Source of the DNA: Alphaproteobacteria bacterium UBA1303
Lineage (GTDB): Bacteria; Pseudomonadota; Alphaproteobacteria; Micropepsales; Micropepsaceae
DNA: 64,000 nucleotides
Assembly: GCA_002307315.1 (NCBI GenBank)
Contig: DBTZ01000052.1
Coordinates: 1-64,000 of the forward strand
Direction: 5' to 3'
Below are positions 16,666 through 25,436 of this stretch, in pieces. Every line of letters begins with the position of its first letter. The stretch's first letter is position 1. The translations under genes were made by a program, and so were the position numbers. A model generated the notes under the pieces. The model made no database searches, was not told the DNA's origin, and saw only the letters and a program-made list of their open reading frames with translations.

Positions 16666-17217
16666 CTAATTGCAATTGCTGCATGTTACCGTGGTGGATA
16701 GTCGCGGACGGGAATAGAACGTGCCGGTCATCGAAATAACGCCGGTGATGAACTGTGTGGTGGGCGGGGCGTATTTGTAGACGATTTCCGCCACGATGAC
16801 GCTTTGTCCGGAACCGGAGGTGACCAATCCGCTCGGCAGGCTGACCGTGGTGCCGGTGGCGCGTTTAGCGGCGATCGAACTGTTCGAGGCATAGCTCCAG
16901 GCGACGGCGCCGTTGCCGGTATTGTTGTCGACAACGCTGGAAATGACGATGCCGGCATTGGTGGAAGCGTGCGGATAGAGAATGGCGGCAACCGCGCCGG
17001 CGACATTGGCAAGATCGCTGGTGGTAACCGTCGAGGCTTGCGCGGTCAGATCGGCGGCGGTGGAGACGGCGTTGCTGACCCGGGCGCGGGCGTCGAGCGC
17101 GTCGGTGATTTCGATGGCGCCGAAGAATAGAAGCAACAGCACCGGCGCGATGAAGGCGAACTCCACCGCTACGGTCGCCCGGGTGTTTTTCAGAAAACGG
17201 ATCGGTCGCGTCAGCAT
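16666..17217 (-). CDS. TadE-like pseudopilin (second of pair)
   Basis: 183 residues from the ATG at 17217, which overlaps the previous gene's stop by 7 bases. A short basic N-terminus is followed by a TadE/TadG-like hydrophobic segment, ATVAVEFAFIAPVLLLLFF, with the conserved Glu after the cleavage region. The rest is Ser/Thr/Ala-rich with a C-terminal CSNC pair. TadE-like proteins are minor pseudopilins processed by the Tad prepilin peptidase. Co-transcribed with 17211-17789, divergent from tadG. Confidence 0.8.
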   Translation of the reverse strand: MLTRPIRFLKNTRATVAVEFAFIAPVLLLLFFGAIEITDALDARARVSNAVSTAADLTAQASTVTTSDLANVAGAVAAILYPHASTNAGIVISSVVDNNTGNGAVAWSYASNSSIAAKRATGTTVSLPSGLVTSGSGQSVIVAEIVYKYAPPTTQFITGVISMTGTFYSRPRLSTTVTCSNCN

Positions 17218-17789
17218 CCCGAAACGCTCGTGTTGTAGGGTTCGTTGCGAAAGGCCGCGGCGGCCGAAATCAGATGTTTGCCGTTCGCCATATTGACCAA
17301 AAAAGTCGAAAGCAACGGGGTAACGACGTTCCAGGTGTAGAAGCCGCGCACCAGGACCACGTTGCACACGTCGCCGGCAGAATAATTGTTGAGACTGGTG
17401 TTAAGCGTTTTGTCGGCCTTCAGCGGGTTGGTAAAACTTGCCGTCGAAAAACTCGAAAAAGACTCGACGTCGATCAAAAGGTTGCTGTCGCAGGAAAGAA
17501 TTACGCCGACCTTGTCGCAGATGTTCTGGCGAAACTGACTTTTAGTCGTGCCCAGCGAGGCGATCTGCCCGGTGCGAATTTGGCGTGCCGCCTCGTTGAT
17601 TGCGTCTTGCAGCATGAATTGGCCGATGAAGACGACGCCGACCTCGATCAGTCCGATGATAAGGACGAACATGACCGGCGCAATCATGGCGAACTCTATC
17701 GCCACCGACCCCGACTTGCGGCGGCGGCGCATGCGCGTGAGAATCTTGCGCAGCACCTTCTTCTTCCGCTTGGTTCCGATGGCACGCAA
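17211..17789 (-). CDS. TadE-like pseudopilin (first of pair)
   Basis: 192 residues. A strongly basic N-terminus (KRKKK...RRRRK) precedes GSVAIEFAMIAPVMF (27-41), the TadE signature and transmembrane helix. The periplasmic part carries four cysteines (QNICDK, LSCDSN, DVCNVV, VSGC end). It is the first gene of the minus-strand pair and faces tadG across a 219-base divergent promoter region (17790-18008). Role: minor pseudopilin of the Tad machine. Confidence 0.82.
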   Translation of the reverse strand: MRAIGTKRKKKVLRKILTRMRRRRKSGSVAIEFAMIAPVMFVLIIGLIEVGVVFIGQFMLQDAINEAARQIRTGQIASLGTTKSQFRQNICDKVGVILSCDSNLLIDVESFSSFSTASFTNPLKADKTLNTSLNNYSAGDVCNVVLVRGFYTWNVVTPLLSTFLVNMANGKHLISAAAAFRNEPYNTSVSGC

Positions 17790-17955
17790 AGATCGAAGCC
17801 TATATTTCGATTGTCCGGCGGCATTATAGCGGCACCGGCTTTGCCCGGATGTTGCCGGAACCGGCGTATCGGGAAAAAGCGCAAAGTAACGTCAATAAAA
17901 ACTTTATCGGTCGTCCGTCGCTAACCGTTCGCTAACCAGTATCGGCTTTGAATGC

Positions 17956-17989
17956 GGAAATTCCCGTTGTTCGGGCGGAATATTCCGCC
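17956..17989. promoter_or_regulatory. paired GGAA/TTCC dyads upstream of tadG
   Basis: A 16-bp perfect palindrome GGCGGAATATTCCGCC (17974-17989) and a smaller dyad GGAAATTCC (17956-17964) have centres about 21 bases apart, two helical turns. They lie 20-50 bases upstream of the tadG start, in the divergent region of the Tad locus. A candidate operator; the binding protein is unknown. Confidence 0.4.
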
Positions 17990-18008
17990 GGAAGGTGGAG
18001 AGTAACGA

Positions 18009-19547
18009 ATGCTCGGCGGTTTGCGACGATTGATTTGCCGGTTGCGCGCCTTCCGTGGCGACGGGCGCGGCAACATCGCCATTGTGTTCGCACTGGCCTT
18101 GGTGCCGATGATCCTGGCCACCGGCGCGGGCATCGATTTCACCCGCGCCATGATCGTCCGTTCGCAGATGTCGAGCGCACTCGACGCCGCGGCACTGGCG
18201 GTGGGATCGTCGAGCGGGCTGTCCGCCAGTCAAATGAAAACGCTGGCGCAGAACTTCTTCTCCGCCAACTATAAGTTGGATTCCTCCTACGGCACCGTAT
18301 CCACTCTTACGGTGACGACATCGAGCCAGCAGATCGTCATCGCCGCCTCGTGCAGCGTGCCGACGATCTTCATCAAACTTGCCGGCATCGGTACCATTCC
18401 CATCGCCACTTCGACCACGGTGGTATGGGGGCAGATCAAGCTGTGGGTGTCGCTGGTGCTCGACAACACCGGATCGATGGCCGGCGATAAGATAACGGCG
18501 CTCAAGAGCGCCTCCAAGCAGTTGCTGACCATGCTGCAGAATGCCGCCACGACCGACGGCGACGTGCGGGTTTCGGTCGTGCCGTTTGCGCGCAACGTCA
18601 AGCTCAACTACACCTCCTCGACCGCACCGAGCTGGATCAGTTTCACCTATTTCTCGGCCGCGCCGTCGGTAACGGTTTCGTCGAACGTCGGACCCGGTTC
18701 GACCTGCCCGTTCACCAAAAGCACCTCCGATCCCAGTTCGTTCGGATGCGTCACGCCGACGGCCAACAACGTCCACTGCAACGTCAACAACAATTCCGAC
18801 GGCAATACGGACTGCCTCGACAAGATTCCGTCGAGCGGAACCTACAAGGGCTACATCTGCCCCAGTGCCACTACATCCGGCCATTACTACAACGGCTGTT
18901 TCAACAGCGTCAGCAACGGCAAAGGCGGATACACCCATACTTGGGTATCCAATTCCACCACGACCTGGGGCGGCTGCGTTGCCGATCGCGATCAGAATTA
19001 CGACGTCATGGACACCACGCCGACATCGACGTCGACCTATTTTCCGGCGGACAATTCGCCGGGCTGCCCCAGCGCCTCGATCATGGCGCTGACCTCGGTC
19101 GGCACATCCGCCAGTTCGAATTTGACCGTTTTCAACAACAAGATCGATTCGATGGTCGCCAGCGGCAGCACCAATCAGACCATTGGCCTGGCGTGGGGTT
19201 GGCAGACCATGACCCAAGGCTTGCCGATGTCGCCGCCGTCCTTGCCCGACGGTACCAGCCGCATCGTCATTCTGTTGAGCGACGGCCTCAATACCCAGGA
19301 CCGTTGGTACGGGACCGGCTATTACGACGGCGGCAACGTCGATGCCCGCATGGCCAAGGTCTGCGCCAACGCCAAGGCCGACGGCGTCACCATCTACACG
19401 GTATTGGTGATGTCGGGGTCGTCGGCGATACTGCAAAGCTGCGCCAGCGACACCAGCAAGTATTTCGAGCTGACCGCGGCCAATCAGATTACCTCGGCCT
19501 TCGTCACCATCGGCAAGCAGATCACCAACCTCAGAGTGGCGCAGTAA
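18009..19547 (+). CDS. tadG: TadG-like pilus protein with vWA domain
   Basis: 512 residues, starting after GGAAGGTGGAG. The N-terminus has the TadE/TadG hydrophobic helix GNIAIVFALALVPM (21-34). A von Willebrand A domain follows, with MIDAS residues D152, T154 and S156 in LDNTGSM and a second conserved stretch VILLSDGLNT. Between them is a long Cys-bearing insert (about 225-340, with CPF, FGCV, NVHCNV, DCLD, YICP, NGCF, WGGCV). TadG is thought to anchor the Tad system in the envelope. Transcribed divergently from the TadE pair. Confidence 0.88.
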   Translation: MLGGLRRLICRLRAFRGDGRGNIAIVFALALVPMILATGAGIDFTRAMIVRSQMSSALDAAALAVGSSSGLSASQMKTLAQNFFSANYKLDSSYGTVSTLTVTTSSQQIVIAASCSVPTIFIKLAGIGTIPIATSTTVVWGQIKLWVSLVLDNTGSMAGDKITALKSASKQLLTMLQNAATTDGDVRVSVVPFARNVKLNYTSSTAPSWISFTYFSAAPSVTVSSNVGPGSTCPFTKSTSDPSSFGCVTPTANNVHCNVNNNSDGNTDCLDKIPSSGTYKGYICPSATTSGHYYNGCFNSVSNGKGGYTHTWVSNSTTTWGGCVADRDQNYDVMDTTPTSTSTYFPADNSPGCPSASIMALTSVGTSASSNLTVFNNKIDSMVASGSTNQTIGLAWGWQTMTQGLPMSPPSLPDGTSRIVILLSDGLNTQDRWYGTGYYDGGNVDARMAKVCANAKADGVTIYTVLVMSGSSAILQSCASDTSKYFELTAANQITSAFVTIGKQITNLRVAQ

Positions 19548-19556
19548 TACAAACCG

Positions 19557-19976
19557 TCAGGGCAGAGCGACGGCGTCGGCCTTGGCACCGCCGCCGCGCG
19601 CGCTGACCCGGCAGGCGGAATCGCCGCACGCATAGGTGACGTGTTCGGAGCCGCGTAGCAGCGTCAAGGTTCCGCCGGTGTCCTTACGCGCGCGAACCTG
19701 TACCGGCGCGACGACGACGCGGCTGCGAAGTATTTCCGCGCCTTGGGCGTCAAGCGCCAAGATTTCGCTGGTCCCGCGCGCCTTGCCGATTAGAACGATG
19801 TGCCGGTCGTCGGTTGCCGTGGCGTCGATGATATTGGGATCGGCGATATAGAAGGTCGCCACTTTGGCATCGAAGTCGATGGTGCGTTTGCCGCCGGTGG
19901 CGACCGACAACAATCCGTCGCCGGCGAAAGCCGACGAAACCATCAATGCCGCAGCCAATAGCGCATAGTACCGCAT
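19557..19976 (-). CDS. orphan pilus N-terminal-domain protein
   Basis: 139 residues. Signal peptide (about 1-18), then a domain like the secretin N-terminal pilus domain (T2SS-T3SS_pil_N): IDFDAKVATFYIADPNIIDATATDDRHIVLIGKARG in outline, read as the beta strands that in CpaC precede the secretin. CpaC (22093-23493) has its own copy. The C-terminal region has a Cys pair (CGDSAC) and no secretin. It may be a secretin-binding or pilotin-like accessory. Convergent with tadG (9-base gap). Confidence 0.75.
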   Translation of the reverse strand: MRYYALLAAALMVSSAFAGDGLLSVATGGKRTIDFDAKVATFYIADPNIIDATATDDRHIVLIGKARGTSEILALDAQGAEILRSRVVVAPVQVRARKDTGGTLTLLRGSEHVTYACGDSACRVSARGGGAKADAVALP

Positions 19977-20495
19977 AACATCCCACCTCTTATATTTTGT
20001 TACAGACTATTCGGCCGGCGTTAAGGAGGGATTAAGAGTTTTCGACGCCGGCAGACTTCCGCAATGCCGCAAGCGCAGCACGAACAGCACAATTAAAATC
20101 GGCGTTGCCAGCCCGAAAGGAAATACGCTGGGGGGATTGGCGAGCGGGCTGACCCATAAAAGGACGGCGATAGCGATTTGCCCTTTTGCGGTGCGACGTA
20201 GCCCGACAATCTTGCGCTGTGCGTATCGGGTGCGTCCAACATCGCCCGCCAAATCAAAATCGGCTGAATTCAGCAAAAAGAAAGAAAGCGGTAAACCAAA
20301 CCCTAATAGAAACTATAACCAAGCCCCCTCACGCGTCGATTTCGTATTTATTCGACACAAGTCCCGTCAGGCGGCAGATGGCGAATTAAGGCCGCATTAA
20401 GCCAATGCCCGTAGCCTGATTGCGTTCGGACGATAAACCGCAAGCGAACGGGAAAATGCCGAACGATCTTAGGGTGTCAACAAGCGGAGGTCTTC
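19977..20495. other. 519-base gene-free region before flp
   Basis: No credible gene seen. It must contain the promoter of flp and, on the other strand, of the orphan pilus-domain gene (a GGTGGGATGT ribosome-binding region just before 19976). A reading frame at 20007-20276 on the minus strand has only a TTG start and no ribosome-binding site. The segment 20270-20330 is A-rich, unlike the neighbouring coding DNA. Confidence 0.5.
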
Positions 20496-20663
20496 ATGCA
20501 TAATCTCTTTTCGCGTTTCTTGCGCGACGAATCCGGCGCTACCGCCATTGAATACGGTCTAATCGCAGCGCTGATCGCGGTCGTCATCATCGGTGCTCTG
20601 AGCACCATCGGCACCAAACTCAATGACAATTTCGGGTCGATCGCCACTAAACTGGGCGGCTAA
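20496..20663 (+). CDS. flp: Flp/Fap-type major pilin
   Basis: 55 residues, preceded by AAGCGGAGG at the right distance. A short basic leader ends at Gly14, giving the class IVb prepilin motif DESGATAIEYGLIAALIAVV with cleavage expected after G14 and the conserved Glu19 at mature +5 and Tyr20 next to it. The mature pilin would be about 41 residues, forming the Flp filament. It stands immediately before cpaA, the peptidase that should process it. Missed by length filters but unambiguous. Confidence 0.95.
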   Translation: MHNLFSRFLRDESGATAIEYGLIAALIAVVIIGALSTIGTKLNDNFGSIATKLGG

Positions 20664-20680
20664 GGATGCACTATAAACGG

Positions 20681-20700
20681 GCGGCCGCATAACGCGGCCG
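20681..20700 (+). terminator. hairpin between flp and cpaA
   Basis: CGGCCGC (20682-20688) pairs with GCGGCCG (20694-20700) across ATAAC, 18 bases after the flp stop. Only a weak T-rich stretch follows, so it probably attenuates rather than fully stops transcription, giving more pilin than machinery. Confidence 0.5.
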
Positions 20701-20731
20701 TTCGCATCTTTAAAGTGCAAGGGAACCGGTC

Positions 20732-21238
20732 ATGGCCGAAATCCTGGTTCTTGGGGCGTTTCCGGCCCTGCTCGCCCTCGCTGCGATCTGGGATTTGGCC
20801 AGCTACACCATTCCCAATTGGCTGCCATTGGCGCTGACGGCGGCGTTTTTGGCATTTGCCGCGGCGACGGCAATGCCGTTTGCGGCTATCGGCCTGCACG
20901 CCGCGGCCGGACTGTGTGCGCTGATTGTCGGCATTGGTTTCTTTGCCTTCGGTTGGATCGGCGGCGGCGACGCCAAACTGTTCGCCGCCACCGCCCTGTG
21001 GCTGGGATTCCACGATCTCATGACGTACGCGCTGGTTGCCGCGCTGTTCGGCGGCGCATTGACCTTGGGACTTCTGTTCGTGCGGCGCTTTCCGTTGCCG
21101 GCCCGTCTTGCCGCTCAGGGGTGGATTCTGCGGTTGCACGGCGAGAGATCCGGCATCCCCTACGGCGTGGCGTTGGCGGTGGGAGCGATCGTGCTTCTGC
21201 CCGGATGCGATCTGGTCCGGGGCGTCGTCGGAAGCTGA
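20732..21238 (+). CDS. cpaA: Tad prepilin peptidase CpaA
   Basis: 168 residues, an A24-family aspartic protease in the inner membrane. Catalytic Asp21 in WDLASYTIPNW and Asp80 in GGGDAK, the TadV/CpaA pattern without the N-terminal methylase zinc domain. Five to six hydrophobic helices. It cleaves Flp and TadE-type leaders. It starts 68 bases after flp and precedes cpaB by about 100 bases. Confidence 0.93.
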   Translation: MAEILVLGAFPALLALAAIWDLASYTIPNWLPLALTAAFLAFAAATAMPFAAIGLHAAAGLCALIVGIGFFAFGWIGGGDAKLFAATALWLGFHDLMTYALVAALFGGALTLGLLFVRRFPLPARLAAQGWILRLHGERSGIPYGVALAVGAIVLLPGCDLVRGVVGS

Positions 21239-21339
21239 ATTCTCTCGATTTTTTGCGTATTCGAACGGCTATTGCAGCCGGTTATTAAGCATTTTCTAAA
21301 GGGTTCCGTGCTCGGATCGTTGTCAAAGGAGCCGGTCTT

Positions 21340-22092
21340 ATGAATACGCGGCGTTTAATCGTTTTGTTGCTGGCTGCCGTCGCTGCGGGAGGCGCGGCCC
21401 TGGCAATGCGTTCGTTCCTCGGCGGCGGTGTCGAGAAGGTTCAAGCCAGCGTCGCGCCCAAGCCGGTGGCGATGGTCGAGGTTCTGATCGCCGCGCGCGA
21501 TATCGCGCCGGGTCAGAAGATCGATGTCGGCATGGTGCAATGGCAACGCTGGCCGAAAGACAATGTCGGCGGCAACGTGATCTCCGGCGGCGGCGACTTG
21601 AATGCGCTGGTGGCGGGCCGGGTGGCGCGCACGCCGATCGTCAAAGGCGAGCCGCTCTCGGAAATCAAGATCATCAAAAGCGACGCCGCCGGTTTCATGG
21701 CGGCATCGCTGCGGCCCGGCATGCGGGCGGTGTCGATTGCGGTTACCATCGCGTCGATCGCCGGCGGCTTCATTCAGCCCAACGACCATGTCGACGTTCT
21801 GCTCACCCGCAACGGCGGCGGCAGCGATGCGGTCAGCGTCGGTTTGGTTCTGACCGACGTGCGGGTGCTGGCGATCGATCAGTCGGCGCAGGCCAAGGAC
21901 GACAAGCCGCTCGCCGATGCGCGCACGGCGACCCTGGAATTGACGCCGGACGAAACTCAGTCCCTGGCCAAGGCGCAGGCGATGGGAACGCTGTCGCTGG
22001 CGTTGCGTCCGATTGCCGGCGGCGAAAAAAGCGGCGAAGTCAAGATCGTTCACGGTTTTCCGCCGGACCTTAGGATGAGCGGGAGAAATTAG
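21340..22092 (+). CDS. cpaB: Flp pilus assembly protein CpaB/RcpC
   Basis: 250 residues, after a good AAAGGAG site. N-terminal membrane helix (5-22), then a SAF-like domain (about 45-110: VLIAARDIAPGQKIDVGMVQWQ-type start) and the RcpC/CpaB domain with SLRPGMRAVSIAV and GFIQPNDHVDVLLT. A periplasmic assembly factor of the Tad pilus. Its stop codon is immediately followed by the cpaC start. Confidence 0.93.
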   Translation: MNTRRLIVLLLAAVAAGGAALAMRSFLGGGVEKVQASVAPKPVAMVEVLIAARDIAPGQKIDVGMVQWQRWPKDNVGGNVISGGGDLNALVAGRVARTPIVKGEPLSEIKIIKSDAAGFMAASLRPGMRAVSIAVTIASIAGGFIQPNDHVDVLLTRNGGGSDAVSVGLVLTDVRVLAIDQSAQAKDDKPLADARTATLELTPDETQSLAKAQAMGTLSLALRPIAGGEKSGEVKIVHGFPPDLRMSGRN

Positions 22093-23493
22093 ATGCGTTC
22101 GTCGTTTCTGCCTCTGCTGCTCATCGCGTTGATTATGGCGGCGCCGTGCTTTGCCGCATCGACGCCCGAGCCCAACATCATCAGCATCGCCACCGGCGGC
22201 GGCGAAGTCCACAAGCGGGTGACGCTGGGGCTCGACCGCGCCACCATCATCGAGATCGACGCCGGAGTGCGCGATGCGCTGGTGTCGAACCCGGCGATCG
22301 TCGATGCGGTGGTGAAATCGCCGCGGCGAATTTACTTGATCGCCAAAAAGCAGGGTCAAGCCAACGCATTCTTCTACGACGGTTCTGGGCATCGGCTCCT
22401 CACCCTCGACATCAACGTCGATCGCGATCCGGGCGATCTCAATTCGCTGCTCGGCGAGGCGATGCCAGACGCCAGCATAAAGACGGCGGTGGTCAACGGT
22501 TCGGTGGTGCTGACCGGCACGGTGCGCAGCGCGGTGGATTCGACGCGGGCGCAGGATATCGCCGGTCATTACATCGGCGGCGGCGCGGCCAACGTCGTCA
22601 ACATGCTGCAAGTGCGCGGCGGCGAGCAGGTGATGCTCAAGGTGCGCATTGCCGAAATCAACCGCCAGATTTCCAAACAGATCGGCATCGATTTGGCTCA
22701 ATCGTCCACCACCATTCTGGGTGCCACCGCAATTGCCGCCTCGACCTCGAACCCTTACGGGCTGGTCGGCTCGGCTTTAAGCGACATGTCGCAAGTATCG
22801 GTAAAAAACGGCAACCTGTCCGGCACGCTTAAGGCGTTGGAGGAAATCGGCCTGATGCATTCGCTGGCCGAACCCAATCTGGTAGCGGTGTCGGGCGAAA
22901 CCGCCAAATTCCTCGCCGGCGGCGAATATCCGGTGCCGGCAGGCCGCGACACTTCGGGCAACGTTTCGGTCGAGTTCAAACAGTACGGCGTCGGCTTGTC
23001 GTTCACGCCGGTGGTGCTGGGACCGGGCCGGATTTCGCTGCAATTGTCGAGCGAAGTGTCGGAATTGAGCAACGACGGTTCCTATACCTATACCGTCGGC
23101 TCGTCGTCGGGTTCGACCACCATTCCCGCCTTGTCGGTGCGGCGTACCGAAACCACCGTCGAACTGCCGTCGGGCGGCAGTTTTGCGGTGGCCGGACTGC
23201 TTCGCCATTCGGTCAAGCAGCAGCTCAGCGCCTTTCCCGGTTTGAAGGATCTGCCGATACTCGGCGCATTGTTCCGCAGCCGCGATTTTCAGAACAACGA
23301 AACCGAATTGGTGGTGATCATTACCGCTTATCTGGTCAAGCCGGTGCCGGCAACCGATCTTGCGGCGCCGACCGACGGCTTCGTCGTTCCCGCCGATCCC
23401 GAAACCGTTCTGCTCGGCCGGCTTAATGCGGTCTACAGCTCCGGCAAGACACCGATCGCGCCGCAAGGCAAAATCGGCTTTATCTTGCAATAG
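22093..23493 (+). CDS. cpaC: Tad pilus secretin CpaC/RcpA
   Basis: 466 residues. Signal peptide (1-22), pilus N-terminal domain (about 30-105), a BON-like periplasmic segment (about 110-180), then the secretin core (about 195-430) with VKIRIAEINRQISKQIG-like entry, a GEYPVPAG loop and LPILGALFRSRDFQNNETELVV at the C-terminal signature. It forms the outer-membrane pore for the Flp fibre. Starts directly at the cpaB stop, so translation is coupled. Confidence 0.95.
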   Translation: MRSSFLPLLLIALIMAAPCFAASTPEPNIISIATGGGEVHKRVTLGLDRATIIEIDAGVRDALVSNPAIVDAVVKSPRRIYLIAKKQGQANAFFYDGSGHRLLTLDINVDRDPGDLNSLLGEAMPDASIKTAVVNGSVVLTGTVRSAVDSTRAQDIAGHYIGGGAANVVNMLQVRGGEQVMLKVRIAEINRQISKQIGIDLAQSSTTILGATAIAASTSNPYGLVGSALSDMSQVSVKNGNLSGTLKALEEIGLMHSLAEPNLVAVSGETAKFLAGGEYPVPAGRDTSGNVSVEFKQYGVGLSFTPVVLGPGRISLQLSSEVSELSNDGSYTYTVGSSSGSTTIPALSVRRTETTVELPSGGSFAVAGLLRHSVKQQLSAFPGLKDLPILGALFRSRDFQNNETELVVIITAYLVKPVPATDLAAPTDGFVVPADPETVLLGRLNAVYSSGKTPIAPQGKIGFILQ

Positions 23494-23501
23494 GTGACGC
23501 T

Positions 23502-24173
23502 ATGTTGAAACCGATTGCCGCCTTACGCTTCGCTTCCGTCGCCATCGTGATGCTGGCCGGCTCCTGTGCCGCCCCGTTGAACGACGACGAGATGCGTTTC
23601 GCCGATCCCGTTGCCAATCATCCGATCCAGGTCGAGCCGCGTGCCTTCATGGTTTCGCTCGAACCGCCGTCGCTTTCGGCGGGCTTGTCGCCCGGCGACG
23701 CCGGCCGGCTTGGCACCCTGGTCGCCGACTTCCTCGAAAAAGGCAACGGCGCGATTTCGATAGCGGTTCCTTCGGGGCCGAATTCCAGCCGGACCCTCGA
23801 CTATCTCGGCGAGAAGCTGGCGGCGATGGGCGTGCCGCGTTCGCGCATTATAGTCGGCGCCAACGCCAACGACGGCAAGGTGACGGTCGGCTACATGGGC
23901 TATGCCGCCAAGCTGGAGAATTGCGCCGACTGGTCGCACAATGTCGGCTATACCACCTCCAACGAACCGACGGAAAATTTCGGATGCGCGGTGCAGCGCA
24001 ACATCGCCGCGCAGATTTCCGATCCGCACGATATGATTCGGCCGCGTGCCGAGACCGATGCCGATGCGGTGCGGCGCACCACTGTGCTGGGCAAATACGA
24101 GAAGGGCGAGTCTACCGCGGCGACCAAGACCGAGGCTCAGTCGGGCAGCGTATCCGACGTCGGTAAGAAATAG
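23502..24173 (+). CDS. cpaD: Tad pilus lipoprotein CpaD
   Basis: 223 residues. Signal sequence with a lipobox-like LAGSC (18-22), so probably lipid-anchored. CpaD-family features are the VSLEPPSLSAGLSPGDAGRL start and the C-terminal FGCAVQRNIAAQISDPHDMIRPR block. It supports the secretin. Eight bases after cpaC. The last 25 residues are Thr/Ser/Glu-rich and poorly conserved. Confidence 0.9.
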   Translation: MLKPIAALRFASVAIVMLAGSCAAPLNDDEMRFADPVANHPIQVEPRAFMVSLEPPSLSAGLSPGDAGRLGTLVADFLEKGNGAISIAVPSGPNSSRTLDYLGEKLAAMGVPRSRIIVGANANDGKVTVGYMGYAAKLENCADWSHNVGYTTSNEPTENFGCAVQRNIAAQISDPHDMIRPRAETDADAVRRTTVLGKYEKGESTAATKTEAQSGSVSDVGKK

Positions 24174-24185
24174 CGGCTGAAGGGG

Positions 24186-25436
24186 ATGGGTAATATGCGC
24201 AGTCCGGATGATCAAACTCCGTTTGGAGGCGCCGAGCGCAGTGTGCCCAGGATTTCGATCCGCGGCTTCTGCGAGTTTCCCGACACCGGCGCGGCGTTGC
24301 AGCGCGCCTTCGCCGACCGCCGGCTTTCCAAGGCGCAGACCGCCGTGCAGCTCGGCGGCATCCGTGCCGCCATCGACTATTTTACCGGACAGGTGACGCC
24401 GAACCTTTTGCTGGTCGAGACGCGACTGTCCGGCCAGGCGGCGCTTGAGGAACTCGACAGTCTCGCCGAGGTCTGCGATCCCTCGACCAAGGTGATCGTA
24501 ATCGGCCGCGTCAACGACGTCGAATTGTACCGCGAACTGATGCATCGCGGCGCTTCGGAATACCTTGTCGCCCCGCTCGACCCTTTGCGCTTGATCGAGG
24601 TAATCTCCGGCCTCTATGCCGATCCCGCCGGCAGCCCGATCGGACGCACCGTCGTCTTCGTCGGCGCGCGCGGCGGCGTCGGTTCGTCGAGCCTCGCCCA
24701 CAACGTCGGCTGGTGCATCGCCGAAGAGATCAAAATCAACGCCACCATCGTCGACTTCGATTTACCGTTCGGCACGTTGGGACTCGATTACGACGACGAT
24801 CCCGGTCAGGGCGTGTTCGACGCCTTGAGTGCGCCCGAGCGGCTCGACGAAACGCTGCTCGATCGCCTGCTGGTCAAACGCAGCGATACCCTGTCGCTGT
24901 TCACCGCCCCGTCGATGCTTGATCAGTCCTTCGAAACCCCGCTCGAATCTTTCGAGTCCGTGCTCGATGCGGTGCGCCGGACCGCGCCGTATGTCATCGT
25001 CGATTTGCCGCATTCCTGGGAGCCGTGGGTCAAGGCGACGCTGATCGGCGCCGACGACATCGTCATCGCGGCGACGCCGGATCTGTCGTCCTTGCGCAAT
25101 GCCAAGAACCTGATCGATGTGCTGCGGCAGAACCGGCCCAACGATGCGCCGCCTAAACTGGTGCTCAATCAAACCGGCGTGCCGCGCCGGCCCGAAATTC
25201 CGCTTAAGGATTTTGCCGAAACCATCGGGTTTCCGCCCGCTGCGGTGCTGCCGTTCGATCCGGCGCTGTTCGGCGCGGCTTCGAACAACGGCAAAATGCT
25301 GGCGGAGACCGGCATTAAATCGCCGGTGATCGACGGTCTTCGGGCGCTGACGATGGCGATCGCCGGGCGCAAAACGATGTCCGTTCGCGAGCCGACGTCG
25401 CTGCTGTCGTTCCTCAAAGGGAAGAAGCGGGCCTGA
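24186..25436 (+). CDS. cpaE: Tad pilus assembly ATPase-like CpaE
   Basis: 416 residues from the ATG at 24186; an ATG at 24195 has a better-spaced GGGGATGGG and may be the true start. N-terminal response-regulator-like domain (about 20-135) without a clear phospho-Asp, then a ParA/MinD-like domain with the altered P-loop GARGGVGSSSLAHN, lacking the usual Lys-Ser/Thr pair, as is common in CpaE. It localises the Tad machine. Its stop overlaps the cpaF start by one base. Confidence 0.92.
   Translation: MGNMRSPDDQTPFGGAERSVPRISIRGFCEFPDTGAALQRAFADRRLSKAQTAVQLGGIRAAIDYFTGQVTPNLLLVETRLSGQAALEELDSLAEVCDPSTKVIVIGRVNDVELYRELMHRGASEYLVAPLDPLRLIEVISGLYADPAGSPIGRTVVFVGARGGVGSSSLAHNVGWCIAEEIKINATIVDFDLPFGTLGLDYDDDPGQGVFDALSAPERLDETLLDRLLVKRSDTLSLFTAPSMLDQSFETPLESFESVLDAVRRTAPYVIVDLPHSWEPWVKATLIGADDIVIAATPDLSSLRNAKNLIDVLRQNRPNDAPPKLVLNQTGVPRRPEIPLKDFAETIGFPPAAVLPFDPALFGAASNNGKMLAETGIKSPVIDGLRALTMAIAGRKTMSVREPTSLLSFLKGKKRA

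Noticed and set aside
17904..19436. 510-codon open frame on the minus strand
   Set aside because: Antisense to tadG; the product is an Arg/Gly/Val-rich sequence with no domain, while tadG has signal helix and vWA motifs.
20007..20276. 89-codon minus-strand frame with hydrophobic stretches before flp
   Set aside because: Only a TTG start, no ribosome-binding site, no family likeness. Kept as gene-free region.
21355..22701. 448-codon minus-strand frame across cpaB and cpaC
   Set aside because: Antisense shadow rich in His, Arg and Asp that spans two real coupled genes.
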